This document shows positions 1 to 6,986 of a stretch of DNA of 8,551 bases, piece after piece. A program made the translations under genes and the position numbers. Location: positions 27,621 through 36,171 of the forward strand of contig WTJR01000105.1 in the NCBI GenBank assembly GCA_011524755.1. The letters are read 5' to 3'. The notes beneath the pieces were generated by a model. The model worked only from the letters and a program-made list of their open reading frames with translations, was not told the origin of the DNA and did no database searches. Within the stretch, counting starts at the first letter, position 1. Each line of letters starts with the position of its first letter. The stretch comes from Halieaceae bacterium (GTDB lineage Bacteria > Pseudomonadota > Gammaproteobacteria > Pseudomonadales > Halieaceae).

Positions 1-339
1 GTGGTGAATGCTATCGAGGCCCTGAGTGATACCGATTGGTTCCCGGAATTACTCTCGGAAACAGATGAAGACCTACCTATAAACGAGGAGCCTATGAGTG
101 ACATCGTTGCTCTGGTCCCGAGTCAGCGTCTACTTTGGCGCGACAGGGATGATCACCTTGCGGTGTTTCTCGCGGGGCGTAAGTATCGTCTCTCGAGCAC
201 TGACGAAGCTTTCGTGACGACGCTGAGCTCGGGACAGGCTTTAATGATCCGTGACGCCACTGCGCCTCAACTAGAGATACTGAGAGAGTGGTGGTCACTC
301 GGCTTTATTGAGGAACCGCAGATAGACACATCGCATTAA
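1..339 (+). CDS. C-terminal part of a probable RoxA-like JmjC/cupin ribosomal protein oxygenase (5' truncated by window edge)
   Basis: The frame is open from base 1 to a TAA at 337-339 (112 residues). The GTG at base 1 is only the first codon of the window, so the true start almost certainly lies upstream. What is visible resembles, from memory, the C-terminal winged-helix part of E. coli RoxA/YcfD, the 2-oxoglutarate/Fe(II) oxygenase that hydroxylates an arginine of ribosomal protein uL16: a WF-x-E-hydrophobic segment near residues 13-18, an acidic linker, a hydrophobic-R-L-L-W-R-D strand at 42-49, and a final helix ending in L-R-E-W-W-x-L-G-F. RoxA is about 370 residues, so roughly the last third would be here. 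The catalytic JmjC domain with its iron ligands is not in view, so the assignment rests on a weakly conserved region. It converges on the propionyl-CoA operon and is probably unrelated to it. Alternatively it is an unrelated small acidic protein. Confidence 0.6.
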   Translation: MVNAIEALSDTDWFPELLSETDEDLPINEEPMSDIVALVPSQRLLWRDRDDHLAVFLAGRKYRLSSTDEAFVTTLSSGQALMIRDATAPQLEILREWWSLGFIEEPQIDTSH

Positions 340-346
340 GCGTGTA

Positions 347-655
347 TCAGCTGTCAATTAAAATACCGACCTCATTGCCCTCGTAGTGAACCTCGTAAAT
401 CGGTAATGACTGGCAGTGCCCAGCAGTATGCTCACCCGTTCTGAGATCAAATGCGAACTGATGACGTGGGCAAAAGATGATGCCATCCTCTATTTGCCCT
501 TCTTCTAGTGATTGTTCTTGGTGAGGACAGACGGCACCAAAGGCAACAATCTGATCATTTTCTTTTGAGAGGATGAGATCGGTTGAGTCTATTTTGAAGC
601 GCTTGCGGTAGCCCTCTTGAACATTAATCAACTTATCGAGAGGAAGAAAACGCAT
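347..655 (-). CDS. Small Rieske-type [2Fe-2S] protein (Rieske ferredoxin-like)
   Basis: This 102-residue protein is a single Rieske domain. It has the cluster signature C43-P-H45, 16 residues, then C62-P-R-H65, which supplies the two cysteine and two histidine ligands. There is no signal peptide or membrane helix, so it should be a soluble cytoplasmic one-electron carrier like the ferredoxins of aromatic dioxygenase systems or the NirD family. No oxygenase, reductase or nitrite reductase gene is next to it. The ATG at 653-655 is 3 nt after the MeaB stop codon, with only a weak GGGG tract about 10 nt upstream, so translation probably depends on coupling. It ends in TGA at 347-349, 7 bp from the convergent plus-strand stop. 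Its partner is unknown; a link to cobalamin reduction for the mutase is conceivable from position alone but nothing in the protein shows it. Confidence 0.88.
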   Translation of the reverse strand: MRFLPLDKLINVQEGYRKRFKIDSTDLILSKENDQIVAFGAVCPHQEQSLEEGQIEDGIIFCPRHQFAFDLRTGEHTAGHCQSLPIYEVHYEGNEVGILIDS

Positions 656-658
656 AGC

Positions 659-1630
659 TTAGTCGCCCCGTAATTGCGCAATGATTTGAGAGGCTGCGGT
701 TACCGGGGTGAGCTCTCCACGACCAACCTGATCCCTCAGCCCCGGCAACATCTTGCCAACACCCGGGTGGTCAGTGAGCTGCTGACGTAGCATTTCATCT
801 GTCAGCTGCCACATCCACTGCAGGTTCTGTTCGGCGCGCTTGCGATCGTAGGCGTGGCAGTCCTTCGCCTCTTGCTGAAAGCGCTCCATCATAGACCAGC
901 ATTCCTCGATGCCCTGCCTCTCAAGTGCTGAACAGGTGTGAACCTCGGGCTTCCAAAAGTCATTGCTCGCCAGTAACGACATGGCGCTTTGGTAATGAAG
1001 CTTGGTTTTACGTGCCAAGCTCTCGCTTTCGCCATCTGCTTTATTGATCATAATGGCATCGGCGAGCTCCAAAATGCCCTTCTTTATTCCTTGTAATTCG
1101 TCTCCACCACCGGGTAACAACAGGATTAGGAAAAAATCCACCATGCTTCCTACTTGGTGCTCGGACTGACCTACCCCCACAGTCTCGACCAGTACCACAT
1201 CAAAGCCTGCCGCTTCACAAAGCAGCATAGACTCTCGCGTTTTGAGCGCTACACCGCCTAACGCCTTCCCAGCGGGTGATGGACGGATGAATGCAGACGG
1301 ATCTCGAGAAAGGTGCTCCATGCGGGTTTTGTCGCCGAGAATGGAGCCACCAGCCATGGGAGAACTCGGGTCTACGGCTAATACGGCCACTTTATGACCC
1401 TTGGCGATGACATGCTGACCAAAGGATTCAATAAACGTTGATTTACCGACGCCCGGCACACCTGTAATGCCGACGCGCAAACTCTTGCCCGTATGCGGTA
1501 ACAGTTCGTTAAGTAGCGCCTGCGCAGCCTCACGGTCCTGAGGTCGCGAGCTTTCTACAAGCGTGATTGCCTTTGCAAGCGCCCGTCGATTACCCGCAAC
1601 GATGGCCTCAGCGGTTGGCGTTAACGGCAT
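659..1630 (-). CDS. meaB: Methylmalonyl-CoA mutase-associated GTPase MeaB (ArgK family)
   Basis: G3E-family P-loop GTPase that acts as chaperone of methylmalonyl-CoA mutase: it gates delivery of adenosylcobalamin and protects the mutase from inactivation. From the ATG at 1628-1630 it is 323 residues, usual for MeaB. Visible motifs are Walker A G57-V-P-G-V-G-K63-S-T, the strand A-V-D87-P-S-S-P of the family, the switch-type E149-T-V-G-V-G-Q-S, and the base-specificity motif N196-K-A-D199. The C-terminal part is helical, as in the MeaB dimerisation arm. Start choice: the frame also allows TTG at 1675 and ATG at 1651, but ATG 1630 has the good ribosome site AAAGGTG just upstream and trims a non-family N-terminus. 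It overlaps the mutase gene by 23 bp, indicating coupled synthesis with its client. Older annotations call this family LAO/AO transport ATPase (ArgK), which the gene context contradicts. Confidence 0.96.
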   Translation of the reverse strand: MPLTPTAEAIVAGNRRALAKAITLVESSRPQDREAAQALLNELLPHTGKSLRVGITGVPGVGKSTFIESFGQHVIAKGHKVAVLAVDPSSPMAGGSILGDKTRMEHLSRDPSAFIRPSPAGKALGGVALKTRESMLLCEAAGFDVVLVETVGVGQSEHQVGSMVDFFLILLLPGGGDELQGIKKGILELADAIMINKADGESESLARKTKLHYQSAMSLLASNDFWKPEVHTCSALERQGIEECWSMMERFQQEAKDCHAYDRKRAEQNLQWMWQLTDEMLRQQLTDHPGVGKMLPGLRDQVGRGELTPVTAASQIIAQLRGD

Positions 1631-3755
1631 CCAGCACCTTTCGTGCAGCATCAGGAATCGGCGTTCCCGGACCAAATATGAGGCTTACGCCCGCATCATA
1701 GAGGTAGTCATAGTCTTGCTGCGGAATAACACCGCCCGCAATGACGACGATGTCATCGGCGCCCTCGGCCTTAAGCGCTTCAATGAGTTGTGGCACAAGG
1801 GTCTTATGGCCTGCGGCGAGACTCGATGCACCGACAATATGCACGTCGTTCTCAACGGCTTGTCGAGCAACCTCCTCGGGTGTGGAGAACATGGGCGATA
1901 GATCCACATCAAAACCGACGTCTGCAAAAGCTGTAGCAACGACCTTGGCACCCCGGTCATGTCCATCTTGGCCCATCTTTGCCACGAGTATTCGAGGGCG
2001 ACGGCCATGTTCTTCGACAAAGCGCTCAATATCCATTGCGATTTGTTTCCAGTTTTCGTCCTGCTCGTAAGCGGCACCATAAACACCTGAAACCGTCTGT
2101 GCACTTGCGACAAAGCGGCCGAAGTGCGTTTCAAGCGCGTCTGATATTTCTCCCACGGTAGCACGGTGCCGCGTAGCTTCAACAGCAAGAGCGAGCAAAT
2201 TGCCCTCGCCCGTCTCGGCGGCCTTCGATAAGGCACTTAAACACGCTTCAACCGATGCAGCATCACGCGAGGACCGGATACGATCGAGTCTTTCAATCTG
2301 TGAGTCTCGAACCGCATCATTGTCGACTTCGAGGATATCAACCTCGTCCTGTTCGCTAATCTGATATTTGTTAACGCCAACGATGACATCTTCACCACGA
2401 TCAATACGTGCTTGCTTCTTGGCCGCCGCTTCTTCAATGCGGAGCTTTGGAAGACCTGTCTCGATCGCCTGGGCCATACCACCGGCATCCTCGACCTCGG
2501 CGATGAGTGCCCGGGCTTTCTCCGCAATCTCATTGGTCAGTGACTCCATCATGTACGAGCCACCCCACGGATCCACAACCTGGCTGATGCCAGTCTCCTC
2601 TTGGAGTACTAGCTGAGTGTTACGAGCAATGCGGGCGGCGAAGTCTGAAGGCAACGCAATGGCTTCATCAAGCGCATTGGTATGCAGGCTTTGTGTGCCA
2701 CCAAATACAGCAGCCATTGCCTCTATCGTCGTTCGGACAATGTTGTTGTAAGGGTCCTGCTCGGTGAGTGACCAGCCAGATGTCTGACAATGTGTCCGCA
2801 ACATGGAACTTTTAGGGTTTTCGGGTGAGAACTCACCCACAATTTCTGCCCATAGCAAACGAGCCGCCCGCATTTTGGCGATTTCCATGTAGAAATTCAT
2901 GCCAATACCCCAGAAGAACGAGAGTCTGGGAGCAAATTCATCGATATTGAGACCGGCCGCTATGGCAGTGCGGATGTATTCCTTACCGTCGGCTAGGGTG
3001 TATGCCAGCTCTAGCGCGGCGTTAGCGCCCGCTTCCTGCATATGGTAGCCAGAGATCGAAATGGTGTTGAACTTAGGCATGTTCTTGGAGCAATAGGCAA
3101 TGATATCGCCAATGATGCGCATGCTCGGAACCGGTGGGTAAATGTAGGTATTACGCACCATAAATTCTTTCAAAATGTCGTTCTGAATCGTTCCCGCAAG
3201 CGCTTCAGGACCGACGCCCTGCTCTTCCGCAGCGACGATATAGCCCGCAAGCACAGGCAGTACCGCTCCGTTCATCGTCATGGATACTGATACCTTGTCC
3301 AGCGGAATGCCGTCGAACAAGATCTTCATATCCTCAACCGAATCGACAGCAACACCCGCCTTGCCCACATCACCTGCTACTCGTGGGTGATCGGAGTCGT
3401 ATCCTCTGTGGGTTGCGAGATCAAAGGCAACAGAGACACCCTGGCCACCCGCCGCCAGTGCCTTGCGATAGAACGCATTACTTTCCTCCGCCGTCGAAAA
3501 CCCGGCATATTGACGAATAGTCCAACGCCGACCAGCGTACATAGTCGCCTGCGGTCCTCGAATGTAGGGACTGAGCCCAGGCATAGTGTCCGTGTAAGGA
3601 AGCTCAGCCGTGTCCTCAGCGGTGTACAGCACCTTCATTGGAATATCTTCAGGAGTAAACCAGGTGAACTCGTCAGGCGTGAGGCCCTTGCTTTGCTTTT
3701 CGACCAGTGCTGCCCAAGCAGCCTTGGTTGCCTTATCAGGGTTGTAAACCGACAT
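1608..3755 (-). CDS. scpA: Adenosylcobalamin-dependent methylmalonyl-CoA mutase, single-chain type
   Basis: Isomerises (R)-methylmalonyl-CoA to succinyl-CoA by a radical mechanism. The 715-residue chain has the size and domain order of the homodimeric E. coli Sbm/ScpA enzyme: a substrate-binding TIM barrel in roughly residues 40-400, a linker, and a C-terminal B12-binding domain from about 580. The barrel has T79-I-R-Q-Y83-A-G-F-S-T, R201 in the R-N-T-Y-I-Y-P-P segment, and H238 in S-G-Y-H; these sit six residues before Tyr89, Arg207 and His244 of the Propionibacterium enzyme, all active-site residues. Y83 and the TIRQYAG context point to methylmalonyl-CoA rather than isobutyryl-CoA mutase. 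The B12 domain has D-G-H599-D-R-G (H599 is the lower cobalt ligand), then G-A-S-S-L and A-G-G. The ATG at 3753-3755 overlaps the epimerase TGA by one base (TGATG), with a GGGAG site 7 nt upstream. It overlaps meaB downstream. No truncation or frameshift is seen. Confidence 0.98.
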   Translation of the reverse strand: MSVYNPDKATKAAWAALVEKQSKGLTPDEFTWFTPEDIPMKVLYTAEDTAELPYTDTMPGLSPYIRGPQATMYAGRRWTIRQYAGFSTAEESNAFYRKALAAGGQGVSVAFDLATHRGYDSDHPRVAGDVGKAGVAVDSVEDMKILFDGIPLDKVSVSMTMNGAVLPVLAGYIVAAEEQGVGPEALAGTIQNDILKEFMVRNTYIYPPVPSMRIIGDIIAYCSKNMPKFNTISISGYHMQEAGANAALELAYTLADGKEYIRTAIAAGLNIDEFAPRLSFFWGIGMNFYMEIAKMRAARLLWAEIVGEFSPENPKSSMLRTHCQTSGWSLTEQDPYNNIVRTTIEAMAAVFGGTQSLHTNALDEAIALPSDFAARIARNTQLVLQEETGISQVVDPWGGSYMMESLTNEIAEKARALIAEVEDAGGMAQAIETGLPKLRIEEAAAKKQARIDRGEDVIVGVNKYQISEQDEVDILEVDNDAVRDSQIERLDRIRSSRDAASVEACLSALSKAAETGEGNLLALAVEATRHRATVGEISDALETHFGRFVASAQTVSGVYGAAYEQDENWKQIAMDIERFVEEHGRRPRILVAKMGQDGHDRGAKVVATAFADVGFDVDLSPMFSTPEEVARQAVENDVHIVGASSLAAGHKTLVPQLIEALKAEGADDIVVIAGGVIPQQDYDYLYDAGVSLIFGPGTPIPDAARKVLDAVNANR
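1635..1641 (-). promoter_or_regulatory. Ribosome binding site deciding the meaB start
   Basis: On the minus strand this reads AAAGGTG, 4 nt before the ATG at 1630. It lies inside the end of the mutase gene and favours this start over the upstream ATG at 1651 and TTG at 1675. Confidence 0.7.
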
Positions 3756-4168
3756 CAGTGATCTCCCTGCTGCGGCTCAGACAATTCAATTAGGACGCCG
3801 TCACAGCTCTTGGGGTGAATAAAGATCACCCGTGCGCCGTGAGCGCCCGGCGTCGGCTCATCACCAATGAACTGATACCCCTTCTCTTTCAACCGAGCTA
3901 CGTCGGCATCAATGTCATCAGTCCTAAAACAGAGATGATGAATACCGCCTCCCCGCTTTTCGAGGTATTTCGCGATGGCGCCCTCGCCACGAAGCGGATG
4001 GACCAACTCAATACTGGTGGGTGGTAGCGGGAAAAACGCCGTCGACGTCTTAGCAGCCTCGACTTCCTCAGTGCCCTCATACTCCAGCCCAAAGTCGGCC
4101 ATAAAGCGCTGAATCGCCGCCTCGAGGTCAGGGACCGCAATAGCGATATGATCTAAACCTGTGATCAT
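3755..4168 (-). CDS. mce: Methylmalonyl-CoA epimerase (VOC/glyoxalase superfamily)
   Basis: Interconverts (S)- and (R)-methylmalonyl-CoA, linking the carboxylase product to the mutase substrate. The 137-residue protein is the usual size and has two beta-alpha-beta-beta-beta modules of the vicinal oxygen chelate fold. Likely metal ligands are H7 (in D-H-I-A-I-A-V-P-D), E54 of the S-I-E-L strand, one of the H77/H78 pair in G-G-G-I-H-H, and E128 in G-V-L-I-E-L. The C-terminal stretch A-H-G-x-x-V-I-F-I-H-P-K-x-C is very close to human MCEE as I recall it, which separates it from generic glyoxalases. The ATG at 4166-4168 is preceded by GGAG at 6 nt. The gene starts 14 nt after the carboxylase alpha gene and its TGA shares one base with the mutase ATG. 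Confidence 0.96.
   Translation of the reverse strand: MITGLDHIAIAVPDLEAAIQRFMADFGLEYEGTEEVEAAKTSTAFFPLPPTSIELVHPLRGEGAIAKYLEKRGGGIHHLCFRTDDIDADVARLKEKGYQFIGDEPTPGAHGARVIFIHPKSCDGVLIELSEPQQGDH
3763..3767 (-). promoter_or_regulatory. Ribosome binding site of the mutase gene
   Basis: On the minus strand this reads GGGAG, 7 nt before the mutase ATG at 3755. It lies inside the last codons of the epimerase gene, so it works together with the TGATG stop/start junction. Confidence 0.75.
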
Positions 4169-4174
4169 TGGATG

Positions 4175-4178
4175 CTCC
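4175..4178 (-). promoter_or_regulatory. Ribosome binding site of the epimerase gene
   Basis: GGAG on the minus strand, 6 nt before the ATG at 4168, lies in the 14-nt gap after the TAG of the carboxylase alpha gene. Confidence 0.7.
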
Positions 4179-4182
4179 GTTT

Positions 4183-6957
4183 CTAAATCACGCTGTCAAG
4201 CAGGTCCTGAGTGCTCTTAGCACGTCGGGCTGCGAGTTCTTCCTCTGAGACGTCTTCAGGCTTCTCGTCGGGCGTCACTTTGAAGATAGGTTGCCCCTTC
4301 TTAATGATCACCCCGTCTCCCTCTACCAAGACTTCGTCAATTCTACCGTCAAAGGGTGCATTGACCTTGTTGAACATCTTCATGACTTCAACAATGAACA
4401 AAGGGTCGCCCGTCTTGAAGGTCGATCCTGCCTCGACATAAAGCGGCTCACCAGGCGCTTCCCGACCGTAGAACATGCCACCACTGGTAGCCACGATCTC
4501 ATCGGACTTTGCGACTGGTGGAGGCGCTAGGGCTTTTGCCATTGCGTCCTGATGCGCATCGTCTAAAAGCCGATCAGGAATGTGAATACTTAGGTCAGAG
4601 TTGACCTCAAGCTCATAAAACCCGGTCTGTACAGCCATGGCGGGTAGCAACAGTAGAAGCGACAGGCCTGCCTGGTGTCCTGCATGCGCCGCCTGAATTG
4701 CCCGCCATTGATCATCGGATAAGTTATCCGCTGAGTTTTCCCCTAAATGGTTGGCTAACGTCTCCCACGAGTCGACATTCAAGGCCTTGGCAGCGTCCAT
4801 GTAAAAGGCCTCGGCCGTTTCCAAAAGGTGCGCGTCCTGCGACCAGATCTTTTCAGATGCCGCAGCTGAACCCTCACTATCGAGGTTCAAGAAATGATAG
4901 GTATCGACCAGAAGATCGACAGGATTTTCCGTAAAGCTCACACGACCATTATCAAACGCAAAAGCGTCTTTATTGGCGCTGAGCCAGCCCGACAACGTGT
5001 GTGGGCAGGCCAAAAGCTTTTCAATGGGGCGCAAAACCAAGGTCTTCTTTGCATCGAGAACACCGGCGCCACTGCTGGAATTAGCGCGGGCATAACCCCG
5101 CCACGCAGCTTCAAGATCGATCTTACGCGCGGCTGCAGCGAGCTCACCTACGGCCGTCAGATACGGCACAATGAATTTTGTTGTGGGCCGGGCGTGCACC
5201 GTTCGGCTCAGGAACCAATGAACCAGGCCATAGTGGAAATTGAGGTTGGTACTTAAGTCTCGACCACGCAGCGTCGTGACCCGCAGGATCTCAGCCATTT
5301 CCTCATAAGCCGTGAGTCGGCTGTCTCCCACACTCAGAATCAGCGCGATGTTGGAGTCATAGGCACCCGCAAGCGTGTACTTCATGAATACATCAGTGTC
5401 CGGATTATGGACACAGATGCCCTGATCATCACGAATTTCGCCTTCGATCGCGTCTGACCAATGCTCAATTTGCCCCCCAGCATGCGGTTGCAAGGCATCA
5501 TTGGTGGCATTCATCCGTGCTTCAAGGCTGTCATTGTTGCGCAACACACGCTCTGGCGGCGGCAGCTTGGGTCCGTGCGCGGCCAACAAAACCATCGCCT
5601 CAACCAGTGAATTGACAGTGAAACCCTCATCGCTGCTGTCGGGATTACTGAATTTAAGTGCATAGCAGAGCTCTGAGACGCGGTGCTCTACCTGAATACG
5701 TGTGTTCATCTCCATAAAAAAGTGACTATCAGTATCGACAATGCACTCGAAGGTAGAGACCGAATCAAGACCTACAGCCGCACCAAAACGAGAAGCTTCC
5801 TCTTCCATGGTATCCAGAGTGACAACATCAGCTCTCAGCACTGCCGCTTCATCCTTCAGTCCTGCGGCCTCCGCTTCCTCTGCCGCTTGAATGAGGGATT
5901 CGCGTGTTACGGAGACTTCGAGCAGCTTTTGCTCGTGCATTTGCAGTGAGCAGTCACGACCGCCCAGCGTGGTGCACCACTCTCCGTTACCAATCACTTG
6001 GATTTCCTGGTGGCGTGTTGACTCGATGTTGAGTTCAACCAAGACATTCTTGTTATCACCAACGCCTGAGGCCTTTACCTCCTGCAAAATCTCCTTGACG
6101 AGCTCACCAGTGCGCTCAGCTTCGCCCCGCTCAACAATCCGCTGCCCTTTACCACCGCCACCGCCAATGGCTTTTAAGCGCACGCGGTTGTTAGGGTACT
6201 TGTCGTTCATCCCCTGAACGGCCTCTTGCAGCGTCTCGATAAGCTCGTCAATGGTGTAGAGATCAATACCCGCCTTGTAAGACGCACCGAGCACGCGATC
6301 AGCCAAGTCCTCGAGCTCACCAGTGGCCAGATCCACGTTATCGAGGCCCTTTTCGCGACATACATCGCCTAGTGCTTCAGCTGTGGGGTATTTCTTCAGC
6401 AGGGTAAGCGCCGTTGCGTTGTCGACGCCAGGCGTTACCGACACGCCTGACTTAAGCGCGGTGCGCTTGGCTTCGTCCTTTAAGCCCGCCTGACGAACAG
6501 TTCGAGAGCAAGGCCCAATAAAGTTAAGACCTGCATTCTCCATAGACGCGACCATCGTCTCGTCTTCCGCCATGAAGCCGTAGCCTGCGAATATCGCGTT
6601 ATAGCCGTGGTCGTGGGCGATCTGAATAATCTCAGCGATACGCGCCTCGCGATCAGCCTTGTCGACGCCTGAATAATCACTGACACGATGGACCCGGTTC
6701 GGATCACCAATGACGCGAAGCTCAGGCGCGATGGCGCGCGGGTAGACAATAGAGTCCTTCTCAGAGAGCAAAATGCCGTAGTCGTTGATTCCCATCTCAG
6801 CAAAAACGTCCATGGCTTCCTTTCTGATGGGACCACGGCAGATGATGAGTGGCTTAATGTGAGTACAGTCAAATTGACGCACCCAAGCAGAGCCGCTGTT
6901 GCCAAGACGACGGTCTTGGTGAATCAGCGCATTATGTAAGTAGTGTTCGTTTGACAC
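4183..6957 (-). CDS. Divergent acyl-CoA (probably propionyl-CoA) carboxylase alpha subunit: biotin carboxylase plus biotin carrier domain
   Basis: Carboxylates its own biotin with ATP and bicarbonate and passes the CO2 to the beta subunit encoded upstream. The protein has 924 residues against about 660-700 for ordinary PccA. Biotin carboxylase: about 33-600, with ATP-grasp loop K262-A-I-GGGGGKG (264-271), metal/catalytic E404 and E416, and signature E416-M-N-T-R420-I-Q-V-E-H425. Biotin carrier: about 820-895 with E-V-M-K860-M, K860 being the biotinylation site. Departures: a 30-residue N-terminal extension; I-C-R-G-P-I in place of the usual A-N-R-G-E-I; F-A-G-Y-G-F-M-A-E-D in place of H-P-G-Y-G-F-L-S-E-N; insertions near 180-258 and 340-403; a mostly helical unassigned segment at about 600-815; a charged tail 896-924. 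The start is GTG at 6955-6957, chosen because GGAG lies 7 nt upstream and the next Met (49) falls inside the fold. Propionyl-CoA as substrate is inferred from the operon. Confidence 0.92.
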   Translation of the reverse strand: MSNEHYLHNALIHQDRRLGNSGSAWVRQFDCTHIKPLIICRGPIRKEAMDVFAEMGINDYGILLSEKDSIVYPRAIAPELRVIGDPNRVHRVSDYSGVDKADREARIAEIIQIAHDHGYNAIFAGYGFMAEDETMVASMENAGLNFIGPCSRTVRQAGLKDEAKRTALKSGVSVTPGVDNATALTLLKKYPTAEALGDVCREKGLDNVDLATGELEDLADRVLGASYKAGIDLYTIDELIETLQEAVQGMNDKYPNNRVRLKAIGGGGGKGQRIVERGEAERTGELVKEILQEVKASGVGDNKNVLVELNIESTRHQEIQVIGNGEWCTTLGGRDCSLQMHEQKLLEVSVTRESLIQAAEEAEAAGLKDEAAVLRADVVTLDTMEEEASRFGAAVGLDSVSTFECIVDTDSHFFMEMNTRIQVEHRVSELCYALKFSNPDSSDEGFTVNSLVEAMVLLAAHGPKLPPPERVLRNNDSLEARMNATNDALQPHAGGQIEHWSDAIEGEIRDDQGICVHNPDTDVFMKYTLAGAYDSNIALILSVGDSRLTAYEEMAEILRVTTLRGRDLSTNLNFHYGLVHWFLSRTVHARPTTKFIVPYLTAVGELAAAARKIDLEAAWRGYARANSSSGAGVLDAKKTLVLRPIEKLLACPHTLSGWLSANKDAFAFDNGRVSFTENPVDLLVDTYHFLNLDSEGSAAASEKIWSQDAHLLETAEAFYMDAAKALNVDSWETLANHLGENSADNLSDDQWRAIQAAHAGHQAGLSLLLLLPAMAVQTGFYELEVNSDLSIHIPDRLLDDAHQDAMAKALAPPPVAKSDEIVATSGGMFYGREAPGEPLYVEAGSTFKTGDPLFIVEVMKMFNKVNAPFDGRIDEVLVEGDGVIIKKGQPIFKVTPDEKPEDVSEEELAARRAKSTQDLLDSVI

Positions 6958-6964
6958 AGTAAAA

Positions 6965-6968
6965 CTCC
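6965..6968 (-). promoter_or_regulatory. Ribosome binding site deciding the GTG start of the alpha subunit
   Basis: GGAG on the minus strand, 7 nt before the GTG at 6957, sits in the 29-nt gap after the beta-subunit stop. It supports the GTG start; no ATG occurs in frame nearby. Confidence 0.75.
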
Positions 6969-6986
6969 AATATAACTCGCTGATTT

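Noticed and set aside
321..348. Imperfect inverted repeat (GAT..ACA..CGC, loop ATTAA, GCGTGTATC) across the convergent gene ends, a possible shared terminator
   Set aside because: The stem is only about nine pairs with two bulges on one side, lies mostly within coding sequence and has no T-tract on either strand.
659..1630. Arginine/ornithine transport ATPase (ArgK) as the function of the GTPase
   Set aside because: The NKAD motif is GTPase-type and the gene overlaps the mutase gene, which fits MeaB; the transport name is a legacy label.
1685..2236. 183-residue open frame on the minus strand inside the mutase gene
   Set aside because: It is a shifted-frame shadow of the B12-domain coding sequence, with a biased Arg/Pro/Ser-rich composition and no recognisable motif.
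1608..3755. Isobutyryl-CoA or ethylmalonyl-CoA mutase instead of methylmalonyl-CoA mutase
   Set aside because: Tyr83 and Arg201 match the methylmalonyl-CoA carboxylate-binding residues, the chain has both domains fused, and the epimerase and carboxylase genes adjoin it.
4894..5256. 120-residue plus-strand open frame antisense to the unassigned segment of the alpha subunit
   Set aside because: It is fully antisense to a continuous in-frame coding region and has no domain; the sense frame continues into a good biotin domain.
6480..6905. 141-residue open frame on the minus strand inside the carboxylase alpha gene
   Set aside because: It overlaps conserved biotin carboxylase sequence in another frame and shows no motif or ribosome site, so it is a shadow.
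6958..6986. Internal promoter in the 29-nt gap between the carboxylase genes (AT-rich TATA-like stretch)
   Set aside because: The gap is too short for a convincing -35/-10 pair and is accounted for by the GGAG ribosome site of the GTG start.
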